Below are positions 24,698 through 35,014 of a stretch of 64,000 nucleotides of DNA, piece by piece; within the stretch, counting starts at the first letter, position 1; every line of letters begins with the position of its first letter. The DNA lies in assembly GCA_023313575.1 (NCBI GenBank), contig JAJTTP010000033.1:124001-188000 (forward strand). Reading direction: 5' to 3'. A program made the position numbers and the translations under genes. The stretch comes from Eutypella sp. D-1 (taxonomy: Eukaryota; Ascomycota; Sordariomycetes; Xylariales; Diatrypaceae). A model generated the notes under the pieces. That model was not told the DNA's origin, searched no databases, and was given only the letters and a program-made list of their open reading frames with translations.

Positions 24698-25386
24698 TCG
24701 GTCCCCTCCTTACCACCACCATATCCGTTGGAGCCAGGAGTTAATGCGTGATGAGCCCGCTTGCCAAGTCGGGTTTTGATGATCGGACAAGCGCGATACC
24801 ATAAAAAAACTCTGATTTTTCTATTTGAAGTTTCGATTTTGCATTGGGAATTGCATACTGTACCTATCTAAGCCAAGAAGGAGAGACCATTTCAGCCCCA
24901 TCTTTGGTCCAGAAGCGTCGGATGTAGAATAACTTCATCACTTGTAGGATACATACGCCTCCCCTAATGTTTTTAGTATGGTGTTTGATAGATCGGAATC
25001 TACGGAATGCCTTTTGACAAGCTTGCCGTTATGCGTTCAGGAGTGCAAGTGAAGCTCGCATTGTAGACGTGTCGTTTGACTAATTTGCGTAGCACATGTA
25101 CATCCACTCATTGCGAATCCCCCGAGGGAGGTCAGTAATCGTCGATCTAAACATGATGTTTGGCATGTGACCACGGCACGCCTTGGAAGAAATTGCGTTG
25201 ATGCTTGAGATTGGCGTCCGTATACCCTTGGTGATAAAGTTACCGAGCACGTAAACGCGGTTGTAGTTTGGAAGGCATGCTTTAGTAGGTCATCTCACGG
25301 TGGTAAGCACGCGAATCCCGTGCGCATATATACAAGCCTCGACAAGCTGGGATCTCTATGTAGGGAGTGATGCACTATCACGACCA
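24698..25386. other. Convergent intergenic spacer
   Basis: Spacer between the 3-prime ends of the GH72 gene and the lipid-droplet hydrolase gene. No coding seen. Confidence 0.5.
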
Positions 25387-26472
25387 TCAACTACCGTACA
25401 TCTCCTGAATCCACGTGCACACCTTCTCGGCGACAGTCTCGCTGTGACGAATGCAGAAAGCGTGGGGCAAACTCCCCTCCTCGTCGACGATCAGCCGCGT
25501 CCTCTCGACCTGGCGCTGGCGTTTCTCAATGAACAGGTCGCGGTAATGGTTCGCGACCCAGTGATCGTCCTTGCCGAAGAAGAAATAGAATCTAGGCGCC
25601 GGCGCTGATGATGATGAACGACTGATGGAGTCTTTAGACTGGGCATCCCGCTCGATACCCCACAACTCCTCGTCCCAGACGTCCTCGCCGATAACCCGCA
25701 TCTCGTCGAGGCCCATATACAGCGCCTGCCATATGCCATCGCGGCTCTTGAGCCAGCGCGCCGTGACGTCCGCCCCGTGCGGCGGGAACCCCATGAACGA
25801 GCGCAGGAACCAGAGCAGCACGCTCAGGGGCCACAGGGCGAGGAAGAGACGGGCCAGGCGGTGCGCGTGGGCCTGCGCGAAGGGAACGCGGCGCAGGCCG
25901 TCGACGCGCTGTCCCGAGGGAGAGCGCGCGATGTGCACGACGGTGGGGAAGAGGAGGATCGCCTTTTCGAGCTTGGGCTCGGGGATGGGCTTGGTTAGGA
26001 GGGGCGGCGATAAAGTGCTGGTCGTTGTCTTCAGCATGCGGTGGCACAGCTGCAACGAGATGTAGGACCCAACGGAATGGCCCATGAGCAACACGTCGTC
26101 GTAGGGCTCACCATGGCGCGAGCCGCCGGGCTCCTCTACGCGCATGGACCGCACCGTCTCGAGAGCGAGCTGGATCTGCTGCTCGAGCGTGTACGGCGGC
26201 CGCGACGAGGTGAAGGGCTCGTGGGAGTCATCGCTGAAGCCTGCCAGATCCTGCCCGTAGATATGGAAGCGGGTGGAGGTCAAAGATAGCGCTGCGTCTA
26301 GCAGCTCGCGCAGATGGGCGAGAAAGGGCGCGTAATAGTCTATCAGCCCGGGGTTCCCCGTGATGAAGTAGATGAGCACATGCTTTGGCTTTTCCGCGGC
26401 GGCCGTGGTATTTTCCTCGCTGCGGGTGGGTTTTGGGGGATATGATAAGGAATGAAGGCTCTTCTTTTTCAT
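25387..26472 (-). CDS. Lipid-droplet-associated hydrolase family protein (361 aa)
   Basis: Alpha/beta hydrolase of the LDAH family (DUF2305; yeast YPR147C-like), linked to lipid droplets and sterol-ester or neutral-lipid handling. Visible motifs are the N-terminal strand VLIYFITGNPGLIDYYAPFL, which is characteristic of the family, YGQDLAGFSDDS, the nucleophile elbow LLMGHSVGSY (Ser133) and a late His in LPHAFCIRHSE. A hydrophobic stretch, LARLFLALWPLSVLLWFLRSF (about 205-225), probably inserts into the droplet or ER membrane. I start at the ATG at 26472; the frame stays open upstream but only with a GTG, so a longer N-terminus would need an extra exon. Confidence 0.85.
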   Translation of the reverse strand: MKKKSLHSLSYPPKPTRSEENTTAAAEKPKHVLIYFITGNPGLIDYYAPFLAHLRELLDAALSLTSTRFHIYGQDLAGFSDDSHEPFTSSRPPYTLEQQIQLALETVRSMRVEEPGGSRHGEPYDDVLLMGHSVGSYISLQLCHRMLKTTTSTLSPPLLTKPIPEPKLEKAILLFPTVVHIARSPSGQRVDGLRRVPFAQAHAHRLARLFLALWPLSVLLWFLRSFMGFPPHGADVTARWLKSRDGIWQALYMGLDEMRVIGEDVWDEELWGIERDAQSKDSISRSSSSAPAPRFYFFFGKDDHWVANHYRDLFIEKRQRQVERTRLIVDEEGSLPHAFCIRHSETVAEKVCTWIQEMYGS

Positions 26473-28397
26473 GGCGTCTTTGGGAATGTTATTGTCGTGT
26501 GAGTAGCTTGTGGCCCAACAGTGATTTTTTTTGTTCTTGGGTAACGGGTTTTGAGCCTTACTTCCCACCTGGCTAGCCAGTTACAACTATTTCCCCTGAA
26601 TGAGGCAGACAGAACAATCTCTAAAGGCGTCTATTAGAAAATACTCGATATGATATAATATGTATTTATCCCATACCTAGGCATTTAGTAAACAATATTT
26701 CATCGAAGCTACCTTAGTAGGTAGGTACTGTAAGTACTCTAGTCGATATAGTACGTACCGAGTGTACCTAGCTAAGACTTGGCAAGGATCCACCTACCAG
26801 ATTAGGGTATCTCGTAGCTCACCAGACCTTTCCGCCCTGCCACCTGGACTTACTGGGCAGGCATATTCCTCACTCCAGGCTGTCATATAGAAAACCCTAA
26901 GCTGCTTAGAGCTCTAAAGTTACAACGTTTAAAAATCAACATTTTCCATCCTCCATTTAACATAAATAAAGCACGTCCCGTAACTCATAAGACCTGTTCG
27001 TGCTATCAGCTGAGCCTTCTCTCATACCTATACTTGAGTACATAACTTATGTACATACTTAGGTAGAGTAACTGGAATCCATGGATCGATCACATTTCAT
27101 CAACTTTCTCAACCAGGGTTGTGTTACGGGTGATGCAGAACTTGACACGGGGACACAAAATATAGGTAGGACACAGAAGACACACCGCGCATTAGGCACC
27201 CATCCATGAATCCATGAATCTGTCTATCCATCCAACCAACCACCTGTTGTAGGTACTTATTCAGCCCAAGTACTTCGTATTCTACTTATGTACCTACATG
27301 TAGGTATGTAGGTAGGGGAGGTACATGTATATATGTAGGTATGGGCAGTAACACGTGCTCTTTTGCATTCCTACCTACCTACACCTTCAAGGCTACCTCT
27401 CTAGGTGTTTTTTTCCTGATCTGCCTACCTCATCTCCCTGTCTGCCCGTGATAGTTGTTATTTATCAATACCTAGGTCGCATCAGCGATACCTCGGGTCA
27501 TGTAACACATTAAAATAAGGCTTACAGCCTACAAAGTTTCTGACATCTGACTCCGCCAAGGTGTCCGTCCCATCTGCTGCCTGCCTTGCCTGTCCACCGA
27601 CTGACACTACATAGAGTCCGTTCTGCTACTACCGTAGATCACACCGGACCGATGAGTTCTAGCTATAAAACTTATTAGCGAACCCTTTTTCTTCATCTAC
27701 TTAGGTAGCTTCCAGCTTTCTAGCCTTGCTGCTATTGCCCTTCTTTATAACTTTCCCGTCGTCATAGCCTCGCCTACCTACTTAGGTATGCATCTGTCAC
27801 AAGCCAACAAGTTACATACCTACATATACACAGTAAGCGTTACTACTCCAGCTATATGTAACTAGGTCCATTGTGTCCCGCTTGGTTTCCCGCTTGGGTT
27901 TCCCGCTTGGTCTAAAAAAACTCGGGGTCACCCTAACTCCCGATCCGTCCGGATCCACGATACCATTTTCCGCGATACTTCCAACGATACTTCCAACGAT
28001 ACTTCTATAAAGTGGATTTTTAAACCACCTCAGAACCTCGGACGTTCCGGGCACTGAACTGGAACTGGAACTGGAACTGGAGCTGGACTGGGACTGGGTG
28101 CGCACGAACGAGCGAACGAGTCTTTTTAGTCTTGTTACTAAATAGTGTTGTTCTTCATTCTCATTCTCATTCTCGTTTTTGGTTTCATTCCTCATTCCCC
28201 AATTCTCACATAGCTTTCTTCTTACTTTTCCACTATATTTCTATAACTACGTAGTTACCTATATATTCTTCTATTTTGTGCGCATACATCCCTCCCTTCA
28301 TCGTAGGCCTTGTCGTCGCCTCGCCTACACACTTACGTCCACATCCACGTCTACGCCCACACCTACACCTACACCTACGCACACACAGACACACGCC
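26473..28397. promoter_or_regulatory. Divergent promoter region, LDAH / acyltransferase
   Basis: 1.9 kb between two divergent genes. It is dense in TACCTA/TAGGTA repeats (26715-26770, 27240-27330, 27380-27480), has a GGAACT tandem at 28055-28085, and ends in CACACCTAC repeats (28350-28395) that probably form the 5-prime leader of the acyltransferase mRNA. No gene supported. Confidence 0.5.
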
Positions 28398-29956
28398 ATG
28401 ACGACATCCGAACTACGGCAGCGGGTGCCGCTAAACCCTGTCCCCGACGCCGCCACGAGCACCACCGACCCGTACCCGCCGAAGAAGAACGAGGCGCTCT
28501 CACATCCGTCCGGCAGGATCAAGTACGGCCGCGTTATGGCCTTCTTGCGTGCTCTGAGCGTCGGCATATACTTCCTTACCGGCTGTATTGTGTATGTCCC
28601 GAGAGGAAAAAGAAGAAAGAAAACAAAAAAAAAGAATGTGCGCGGATCTGACCTGTGAAATATCCCGGTATAGGATCAATGCGACCCAGATTATTGGCTC
28701 CCCGCTATATTTCATAAATAAGGAGCACTACTACGCCTACATGTCATTATGTAAGGCGTCGTTCGGCCTCCTCACCACGACCATGACCAACTGGTGGGCG
28801 CCGACGGTGATTCGAATGAGTGGGGACGAATCCGTAGCCGACCAGCTCAAGCCCACGGCCGACGGTCGGGTCGAATGCGATTTCCCGGAACGCCTAGTTC
28901 TGATCGCGAACCATCAGGTCTGTTTCAGGCCTACCCCCTTTTTTTCTTTTCTTTTCTTTTCTTTTCTTATGTTGCGCCGGGTTGAACGTAACTAACGCCG
29001 ACAGCACCGCAACAGATATACACAGACTGGCTTTATCTCTGGTGGGTGGGGTACACCAATGTGCGCCAAATGCACGGGCATATCTACATCATCCTGAAGG
29101 AGTCGATCAAGTACATCCCGATCATCGGTCTGGGGTGCATCTTTCACGGCTTCATATTCATGTCGCGCAAGATGTCCATCGACCAGCCGCGCCTGGCGTA
29201 CCGGCTGGGCAAGCTCAAGACCAAGTATACCACGCTGGACGGGCACAGCTATCTCAACCCCATGTGGCTGCTGCTCTTCCCCGAGGGCACGAACCTCTCG
29301 GGGAACGGGCGCAAGAAGTCGGCCGTCTGGGCGGAAAAGACGGGTATCCAGGACTTGCGGCACCTCATGCTGCCCCGGAGTACCGGCATGTACTTCTGTC
29401 TCAACGAACTGAAAGGCACGGTGGACTACGTGTACGACTGCACTGTGGCGTACGAGGGCGTTCCGTAAGTCTCCATTCCCACCCTCTATTCGCTTTTTTC
29501 TTTCTTTTCCCCTCCCACATCGGCCCATACAGCTAACCCGACCAATGATATAGCCGTGGCGACTACGGAGAGCAATACTTCAGCCTCTCGAGCACGTTCT
29601 TCCAAGGCCGACCCCCAAAGTCCGTAAACTTCTATTGGCGCCGGTTCGCGGTCGCCGACATCCCACTCGACAGCGCCGAGGCGTTCGACCTCTGGCTGCG
29701 CGAGCGGTGGGTCGAGAAAGACGCCCTGCTGGAGCAGTACATCTGCACCGGGCGATTCCCGGCCAGTCCCAACCCCAACAACAATAACAACAACACCTCC
29801 TCCTCCTCGGGGACCGTCGCTAAGGGCCATATCGAGTCCGAGGTCCGGACCAAGCATTGGTGGGAGTTCCTCAAGATCTTCACCATGCTCGGCGCCTTCG
29901 TCCTGACCTTCAACGTCATACTGAAGACGTTCCGTCGCCTGGCACAGCGTGCGTGA
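28398..29956 (+). CDS. PlsC-type membrane acyltransferase (429 aa), LCLAT1/AGPAT-like
   Basis: Transfers an acyl group from acyl-CoA to a lysophospholipid; family members remodel phosphatidylinositol or make phosphatidate. Exons are 28398-28591, 28674-28917, 29016-29464 and 29554-29956. Motif I appears as NHQIYTDW (Asn144-Asp150, a variant of HX4D with His145 and Asp150) and motif III as FPEGT (234-238). Hydrophobic segments lie at about 48-65 (before motif I), 178-195 (IPIIGLGCIFHGFIF) and near the C-terminus (FLKIFTMLGAFVLTFNVIL). The NHQ-D form of motif I is usual in the LCLAT1/AGPAT3-5 branch. The C-terminal region has an Asn/Ser-rich low-complexity insert (about 366-382). Probably an ER membrane enzyme. 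Confidence 0.88.
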
Positions 29957-30985
29957 ATGTGGAAAGCGGATGACGAACTGAGGGGGCGCACCCGAATCAA
30001 ACGTCTCGTCGCGCTCTTCTTCTTAACTTGCTTTTTTTTTCGGTGATGGTGTTTCTCGGGCTTTGTATTTTTTGTGGTGTGCGTTGGTGGGAGGGGGGGC
30101 ACGGGATAAGCGACAAAGCATCGGCATGGACGGCGTGGGGATGGTGATTATATGGCCTGGGACGGGACGGGACTGGAAGGGAATTCGAGGGATCTTTCAT
30201 CATCATTATCATCATCATCAATCAATCATCAATCACAGGAATCGGCGTCATACGTGGCTATAACGGAGTAGGGGGGGGGGGGGAGGGTGGACTGTCAAGC
30301 GACCAACCAAGGCAGTCATTAGCGGGCGATTTGAGGTTTTATTATTGTTTTCTTTTTTTTTTTAAAAAACAAAAGATACCACGGAGAACGAATTATTTAT
30401 GTGCATGTATCTGGTCTGGTTTTCGTAGATAGGCGTTTGGAGAGAAATGGGCAAACTGAAGAAAAATCCTCCCTCATATTCTGGGCTCGGGCTTATGGAC
30501 ATGATAATGAATGAACCCGGACATGGCATGATAGCAGTGAATAGCAGCGCTAGGGCTATAGAGGACTACTACCAGCTAATTGAGTGGTCGTGATATACCT
30601 ATAATGCCACGAGGCCCATCATTTGATCCCGAAGGACTTATAGTTCGTTGCAGCTGCTGTTGCCCCGGAGCGTATTGGGGTGAGGTGATTTGGAATAGAT
30701 ATTCGGGTTTTGTAGCTTTGTAACGCCCATTTGTCTGATTTGCAATCCGGCAGCCTCACCCTATACTCCTGATATGGCACGGTTTTAACACACAATCCTG
30801 ATGCCATTCTCATGCTGCCCCCCCTGTATGCAAGATGGGAGATGTGAAGATGCCAGCCAGCCCAATAAAACCCAACCCTAGCCTTGAAAGCACCAAAAAA
30901 AATCCAACGAGAACGCCGTCGAATGCCGCTTCGCCAGACTCGCTATTGTACATTACATAGTATGAAGTGCCCCAACTCGAGATCA
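29957..30985. other. Convergent intergenic spacer
   Basis: 1 kb between the 3-prime ends of the acyltransferase and the mitochondrial-type NAD kinase genes. It contains an ATCATC run (30195-30230), a poly-G run (about 30271-30284) and T/A-rich blocks near 30340-30375. No coding recognised. Confidence 0.5.
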
Positions 30986-32437
30986 CTAGTCCTCGCCAAA
31001 GGGATAATTAAACTTCAACAAACCATTCAACCCACCAACCCAGCCATCATCTTCCTCGACACCCCCATCGCGGTGGGGCGCCGGGGAGCGAATAACACAG
31101 GGGACGCCGCCGACCCAAGCGCCGGGGGGGCCAGCCGGCTCGATGACCTCGCCCTCGACGCGGATCTCGGCGCCAGGCAGGACGTCGGCAGCGCGACGCT
31201 TGCCATCGACACTGACTTCCAGCCCGAGGCCGCCGTCGCCGACGCGCTGGTTGCGCGCGCTGATGCGCAGGGTGACGCGGCTGCCGAGCGGGAGGACGAG
31301 GGGGCGGAAACTCAGACTGCGGGCGCAGATCGGCGTGATGAGTAGGGCTTTGACGAGCGGGTGCATGATGCTGCCGCCCGCGGAGAGGGAGTACGCCGTG
31401 CTCCCCGTCGGCGTGCTGATGAGGAGGCCGTCGGCCACTGCTTCCGTGAGGTGGTGGCCGTTGACGAAGACGTCGATGTGTGCGAGGTGCGGGTTCGGGC
31501 CGCGGTGGATCACTAGTTCGTTGACGGCGTGGAAGACGGGGCTGTTACTATCGCTGCCTTTGCCGCTGCTGGTGCTGGTGGCGGGGGATTCGTTCACCTT
31601 GGCCCCCGAGGCATCGTAGACGCCGACCTTGAGCCGATTGCGCAGCAAGATGCGCGCCGAGCGGTTCGTGCCCATGCTCTTCCCGCGGACGCCGCTCCAG
31701 GCATCATTAAGCAAGGGCGTCTCCCCGCCACCGCCACCGCCACCGCCGCCTGCTGCCACGGCGGCTTGCTGGGTATGCGGGCCCTGGAGGTCAGACACGG
31801 AGACGCCGCTGCCGCTCATGTAGACCTCGCGCCAGGCGCGCTTGTACTCGTGGAACTTCCACTCGCCGAGGAAGCCGAGGGTGCCCATGCTGAAGGCCAG
31901 GATGGGCGGCACGAACGCGTGCAGGCTGAAGAGGCTCGCGGCGCGCAGGATGGTGCCGTCGCCGCCGAGCGTGACCACGAGGTCTGTCTTCTCGGGGATC
32001 AGATGGCTGCTAGCCGGGGCGGCGGGACCGTCAGGGTTAGATGATGTGGGGGAGGATGTGGTGGTGGTGGTGTAGATGGGGAAGGGGAGAGATTCATGGA
32101 TGGCCTCAGCGACGCCGCGCTCGAAGATGGGCCGCAAGTTCGGGTACTCGGCGACGATGTGGCGGGCGAACGCGACGGCGGATTCCGTCACGTGCGGGGC
32201 TAGGAGCTTCGGCACGATCAGCACGTTGCGTGGCGGCTCCGGCCACTGCAGCGAGAGCAAGCCCGACGGGTTTTCCTTGTACTGCGGAAGGATCCGGGCC
32301 GGAAGCGATGCCACGTCGAGGAGCTCGTGCCGACGGGCTGTTGTCGTGAAGGCCCGCCGCCTTCTTGCCGGCCGCTGAAGACTGCTCCGATATATGGCCC
32401 CACATGGGCGATAAAGGCTGTCCCACCGGGGTGGCAT
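30986..32437 (-). CDS. pos5: NAD(H) kinase, mitochondrial Pos5 type (483 aa)
   Basis: Single-exon gene for a second NAD kinase. The N-terminus (residues 1-37) is Arg/Ser/Thr-rich and lacks acidic residues apart from one Asp, as in a mitochondrial targeting peptide ([18 protein letters not shown]). The catalytic core has GGDGT (158-162), [11 protein letters not shown], the block [44 protein letters not shown] and [11 protein letters not shown]. An insert of Gly and Ser runs (around residues 230-245 and 285-305) interrupts the fold between conserved blocks and is probably a loop. Yeast Pos5 is the mitochondrial NADH kinase; localisation here is inferred from the presequence. The paralogue at 2577-4389 lacks such a presequence. 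Confidence 0.93.
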   Translation of the reverse strand: MPPRWDSLYRPCGAIYRSSLQRPARRRRAFTTTARRHELLDVASLPARILPQYKENPSGLLSLQWPEPPRNVLIVPKLLAPHVTESAVAFARHIVAEYPNLRPIFERGVAEAIHESLPFPIYTTTTTSSPTSSNPDGPAAPASSHLIPEKTDLVVTLGGDGTILRAASLFSLHAFVPPILAFSMGTLGFLGEWKFHEYKRAWREVYMSGSGVSVSDLQGPHTQQAAVAAGGGGGGGGGETPLLNDAWSGVRGKSMGTNRSARILLRNRLKVGVYDASGAKVNESPATSTSSGKGSDSNSPVFHAVNELVIHRGPNPHLAHIDVFVNGHHLTEAVADGLLISTPTGSTAYSLSAGGSIMHPLVKALLITPICARSLSFRPLVLPLGSRVTLRISARNQRVGDGGLGLEVSVDGKRRAADVLPGAEIRVEGEVIEPAGPPGAWVGGVPCVIRSPAPHRDGGVEEDDGWVGGLNGLLKFNYPFGED

Positions 32438-33528
32438 TACGCCGTTAAACCCTTGCTTACTTTTCTTCTTGTCTACAAAGTCGGCTAAGAGAGGCTCCCT
32501 GCGGTAGCTACTCCTTAAGTGATATCAGACGAGCGACGGAGAAGAAGAAGGTGGCCCGGTCGCGACGACGTGCCATGGGTTAAGCGTATGTCTATGATGC
32601 CAGGAACGCACATTAGTATTTTCCTCACCACATTCAGTCGAAGTCTGGTCCGTTAGATTCTTCATGATTAAAAAGCACGTTTAGACCAAGGGGGATTTCT
32701 AAAACACCTGGGTGAAGTCTCTCTCACCTTAAGGACGTAAAGTACTAAGCTTGTATAGAAAATTCGTAGTATGGAAGCATTCCAGGCATTCTATCCAATA
32801 AGCATTATCTTATCACCGAAGAGATAGTTTACCTTCACATGATGTCAATTCCACAGAGGCTTAGGTACTTATGTATGTACTTAAGTGGGGTATCGGAAAT
32901 GTCGGCGCTAATGTGGCAATTGCATTTGCGGCTGCTTAACTCCGTTAAAAGCTTGTTGCACATCTAGATCCAGCTTTACCTAATGCGGTATAGATAACAG
33001 TCGACCACTTATAAGCAACATGAACCCCGCAATATCCCTGGATAAGGGGTTACATCCATAAATACCTGGGCGCCGTTGCATTTCGAGGTACCTTTTCAGA
33101 AGGTTACCTGTGAAAACCTTAGGTGATGATGTTCCAGACTGATTGATACCTTTCCACTGAATTTCAAAATGATGCGCTTCTCATGACCGTTGACTCAGTC
33201 TCTACATCAAGTTCCGGGGTGACAGCGGCCCTATGTACGTAATATTTGAAAAAAGGATATTCCCAAAGAAAGGTTCGGAATAGACCCCTCTTCAGGTAAA
33301 ATGTCCTTGTGTCTTGTGCAGCTTGTTGTGTAGGATCCTGTATTTATAGTCACCTATGCCCCTCCCCCTTTTCTTCTCGGGATCCTCTTCTAGCTGGCTC
33401 AACCATCTCGAGATTCTCTATAGTGTGTGCCTGTGATTTGACACCCACGTGACTCTCCCTACTGTGACGTTTATAGCAATCTACATATCATTCATTATTT
33501 TCCCCGGTCCAATCTAAAAGCATTTGTC
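32438..33528. promoter_or_regulatory. Divergent promoter region, POS5-type kinase / oxidoreductase
   Basis: 1.1 kb, AT-rich relative to the genes, with no supported coding. Its two ends are the promoters of the flanking genes. Confidence 0.5.
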
Positions 33529-34747
33529 ATGGCGGAGTCCAAGAAGTTCAATGTGGGAGTCATCGGATACGGGTAAGAACCCCCCTTCCCCCCCCATTCT
33601 ATATTACCCGAAGGACATACATCCCCTGAAACTGAATCTAACTCTCCTCTCCAGCCTCTCAGCCAAGGTCTTCCACATCCCCTTCATCACGACCACAGAG
33701 GCCTTCACACTGCACTCAATCCTGCAGCGGAAGCCGACGCCCGAATCCTCAGCCCCCGCCGACCACCCTCAGATAACGCACTTCACAACGCTGGACACCT
33801 TCCTCGCGGACGCCGCGCTCGACATCGTAGTCATCACCACACCGCCCGAGACGCACTTCCCCTTCGCGCGCCAGGCCCTCGAGGCCGGGAAACACGTGTT
33901 CGTCGAGAAGCCGTTCGTGCCGAGCAGCAGCGAGGCGAGCACTTTGATCGAGCTGGCGCGCTCGCGCGGGCGGCTGCTCTGCGTGTACCAGAACCGGCGA
34001 TGGGACAGCGATTTCCTCACCGTGCAGAAGCTGGTCGCGGACCCGACGGTGCTCGGTCGCGTCGTCGAGCTCGACACCCATTTCGACCGGTACCGGCCGG
34101 AGAAGCCGGCAGCCGCGAGCAGCTGGAAGGCGAGTCTGGAGCTCGAGCGGGGCGGCACCGCGGTGTACGATCTCGGCGCGCACCTCGTGGACCAGGCGTA
34201 CGTGTTGTTCGGGTCGCCGCGGAGCGTCTTCGCCAAGTTCCTCGCGCAGCGGGACGGCGCCATCTCGGGCCCCGCGGCTACCACTAAGGTCGAGGGCCTC
34301 GACATCGACGGCGTCGCCGCCCATCTGTACTACGACGGCGGACTGATCGTCAACGTGCGCATCAGCGTCATCAGCGCCGAGGTGCGACAGCCGCGGTTCT
34401 GGGTCCGCGGTTCGCGCGGCAGTTATCGGAAATTCGGGCTCGATCCGCAGGAGGCGCAGCTCCGGACCCCCGGCGGTCCGCGACCGGGAGACGCGGAGTA
34501 CGGCCGTGAGGCTGCCGAGTGGCACGGCAAGCTAGCGGTAGTCGGCGAGGACGGTGCCGTCACTGAGCGCGACTACCCTACTGTCGAGCCCGAGACCTAC
34601 GGCAGGATCTATGAACGTTTCGGCGAGGCCCTCCGTAGTGGCAAGGAAGCCGATGTGCCTGTGCCCGCGTCGCAGGCGCGGGACGTGCTGAGGATTATCG
34701 AGGCTATGAAGGAGAGCGCCAAGAGCGGAAGGGAGGTCAATGTATAG
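33529..34747 (+). CDS. Gfo/Idh/MocA-family NAD(P)-dependent oxidoreductase (378 aa)
   Basis: Exons are 33529-33572 and 33655-34747; the intron splits the Gly codon in the Rossmann motif, giving VGVIGYGLSAKVFHIPF. The N-terminal nucleotide-binding domain continues through DIVVITTPPETH, and the signature HVFVEKPF holds Lys100, the conserved EKP lysine. The C-terminal half has YDLGAHLVDQAYVLFG, with a conserved Asp and His where the family keeps its catalytic or substrate-binding residues. Family members oxidise or reduce sugars, inositols or related polyols; homologues like this are often called galactose/myo-inositol dehydrogenase-like, but the substrate is unknown. There is no signal peptide, so it is probably cytosolic. 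Confidence 0.9.
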
Positions 34748-35014
34748 AGTTTATAGCTACAGCACCTGAGCAGGTAGTTAACTATAGGCCGATAAAACCC
34801 TCGTGCATCTATTCATGCCTCATTTTATGGGAATTCGTTGTAGGGTATAGTTATGTACAGAAGTTCTAAAATGAATAATCCTCCCGAGCCCTTGCCTTCT
34901 TTGCTGGTAAGTCCATTAGGCAAGAAGTCAAATACCTAGTAATAAAGCGGTCGAGTCGTAAACAACGATGTAAGATCGCACCGCATAGGCCCACCAGTCG
35001 GCGCGCTCGTTCAT

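Noticed and set aside
26473..26568. Upstream extension of the lipid-droplet hydrolase
   Set aside because: Opens with GTG, not ATG; the first ATG with a plausible start is at 26472 or nearby.
28179..28397. Upstream in-frame extension of the acyltransferase
   Set aside because: The extension encodes low-complexity Thr/Pro repeats from a CACACCTAC run; the ATG at 28398 gives a normal N-terminus.
33749..34525. 258-codon open frame on the minus strand across the oxidoreductase gene
   Set aside because: Antisense shadow of GC-rich coding sequence; the sense strand has a clear Gfo/Idh/MocA protein.
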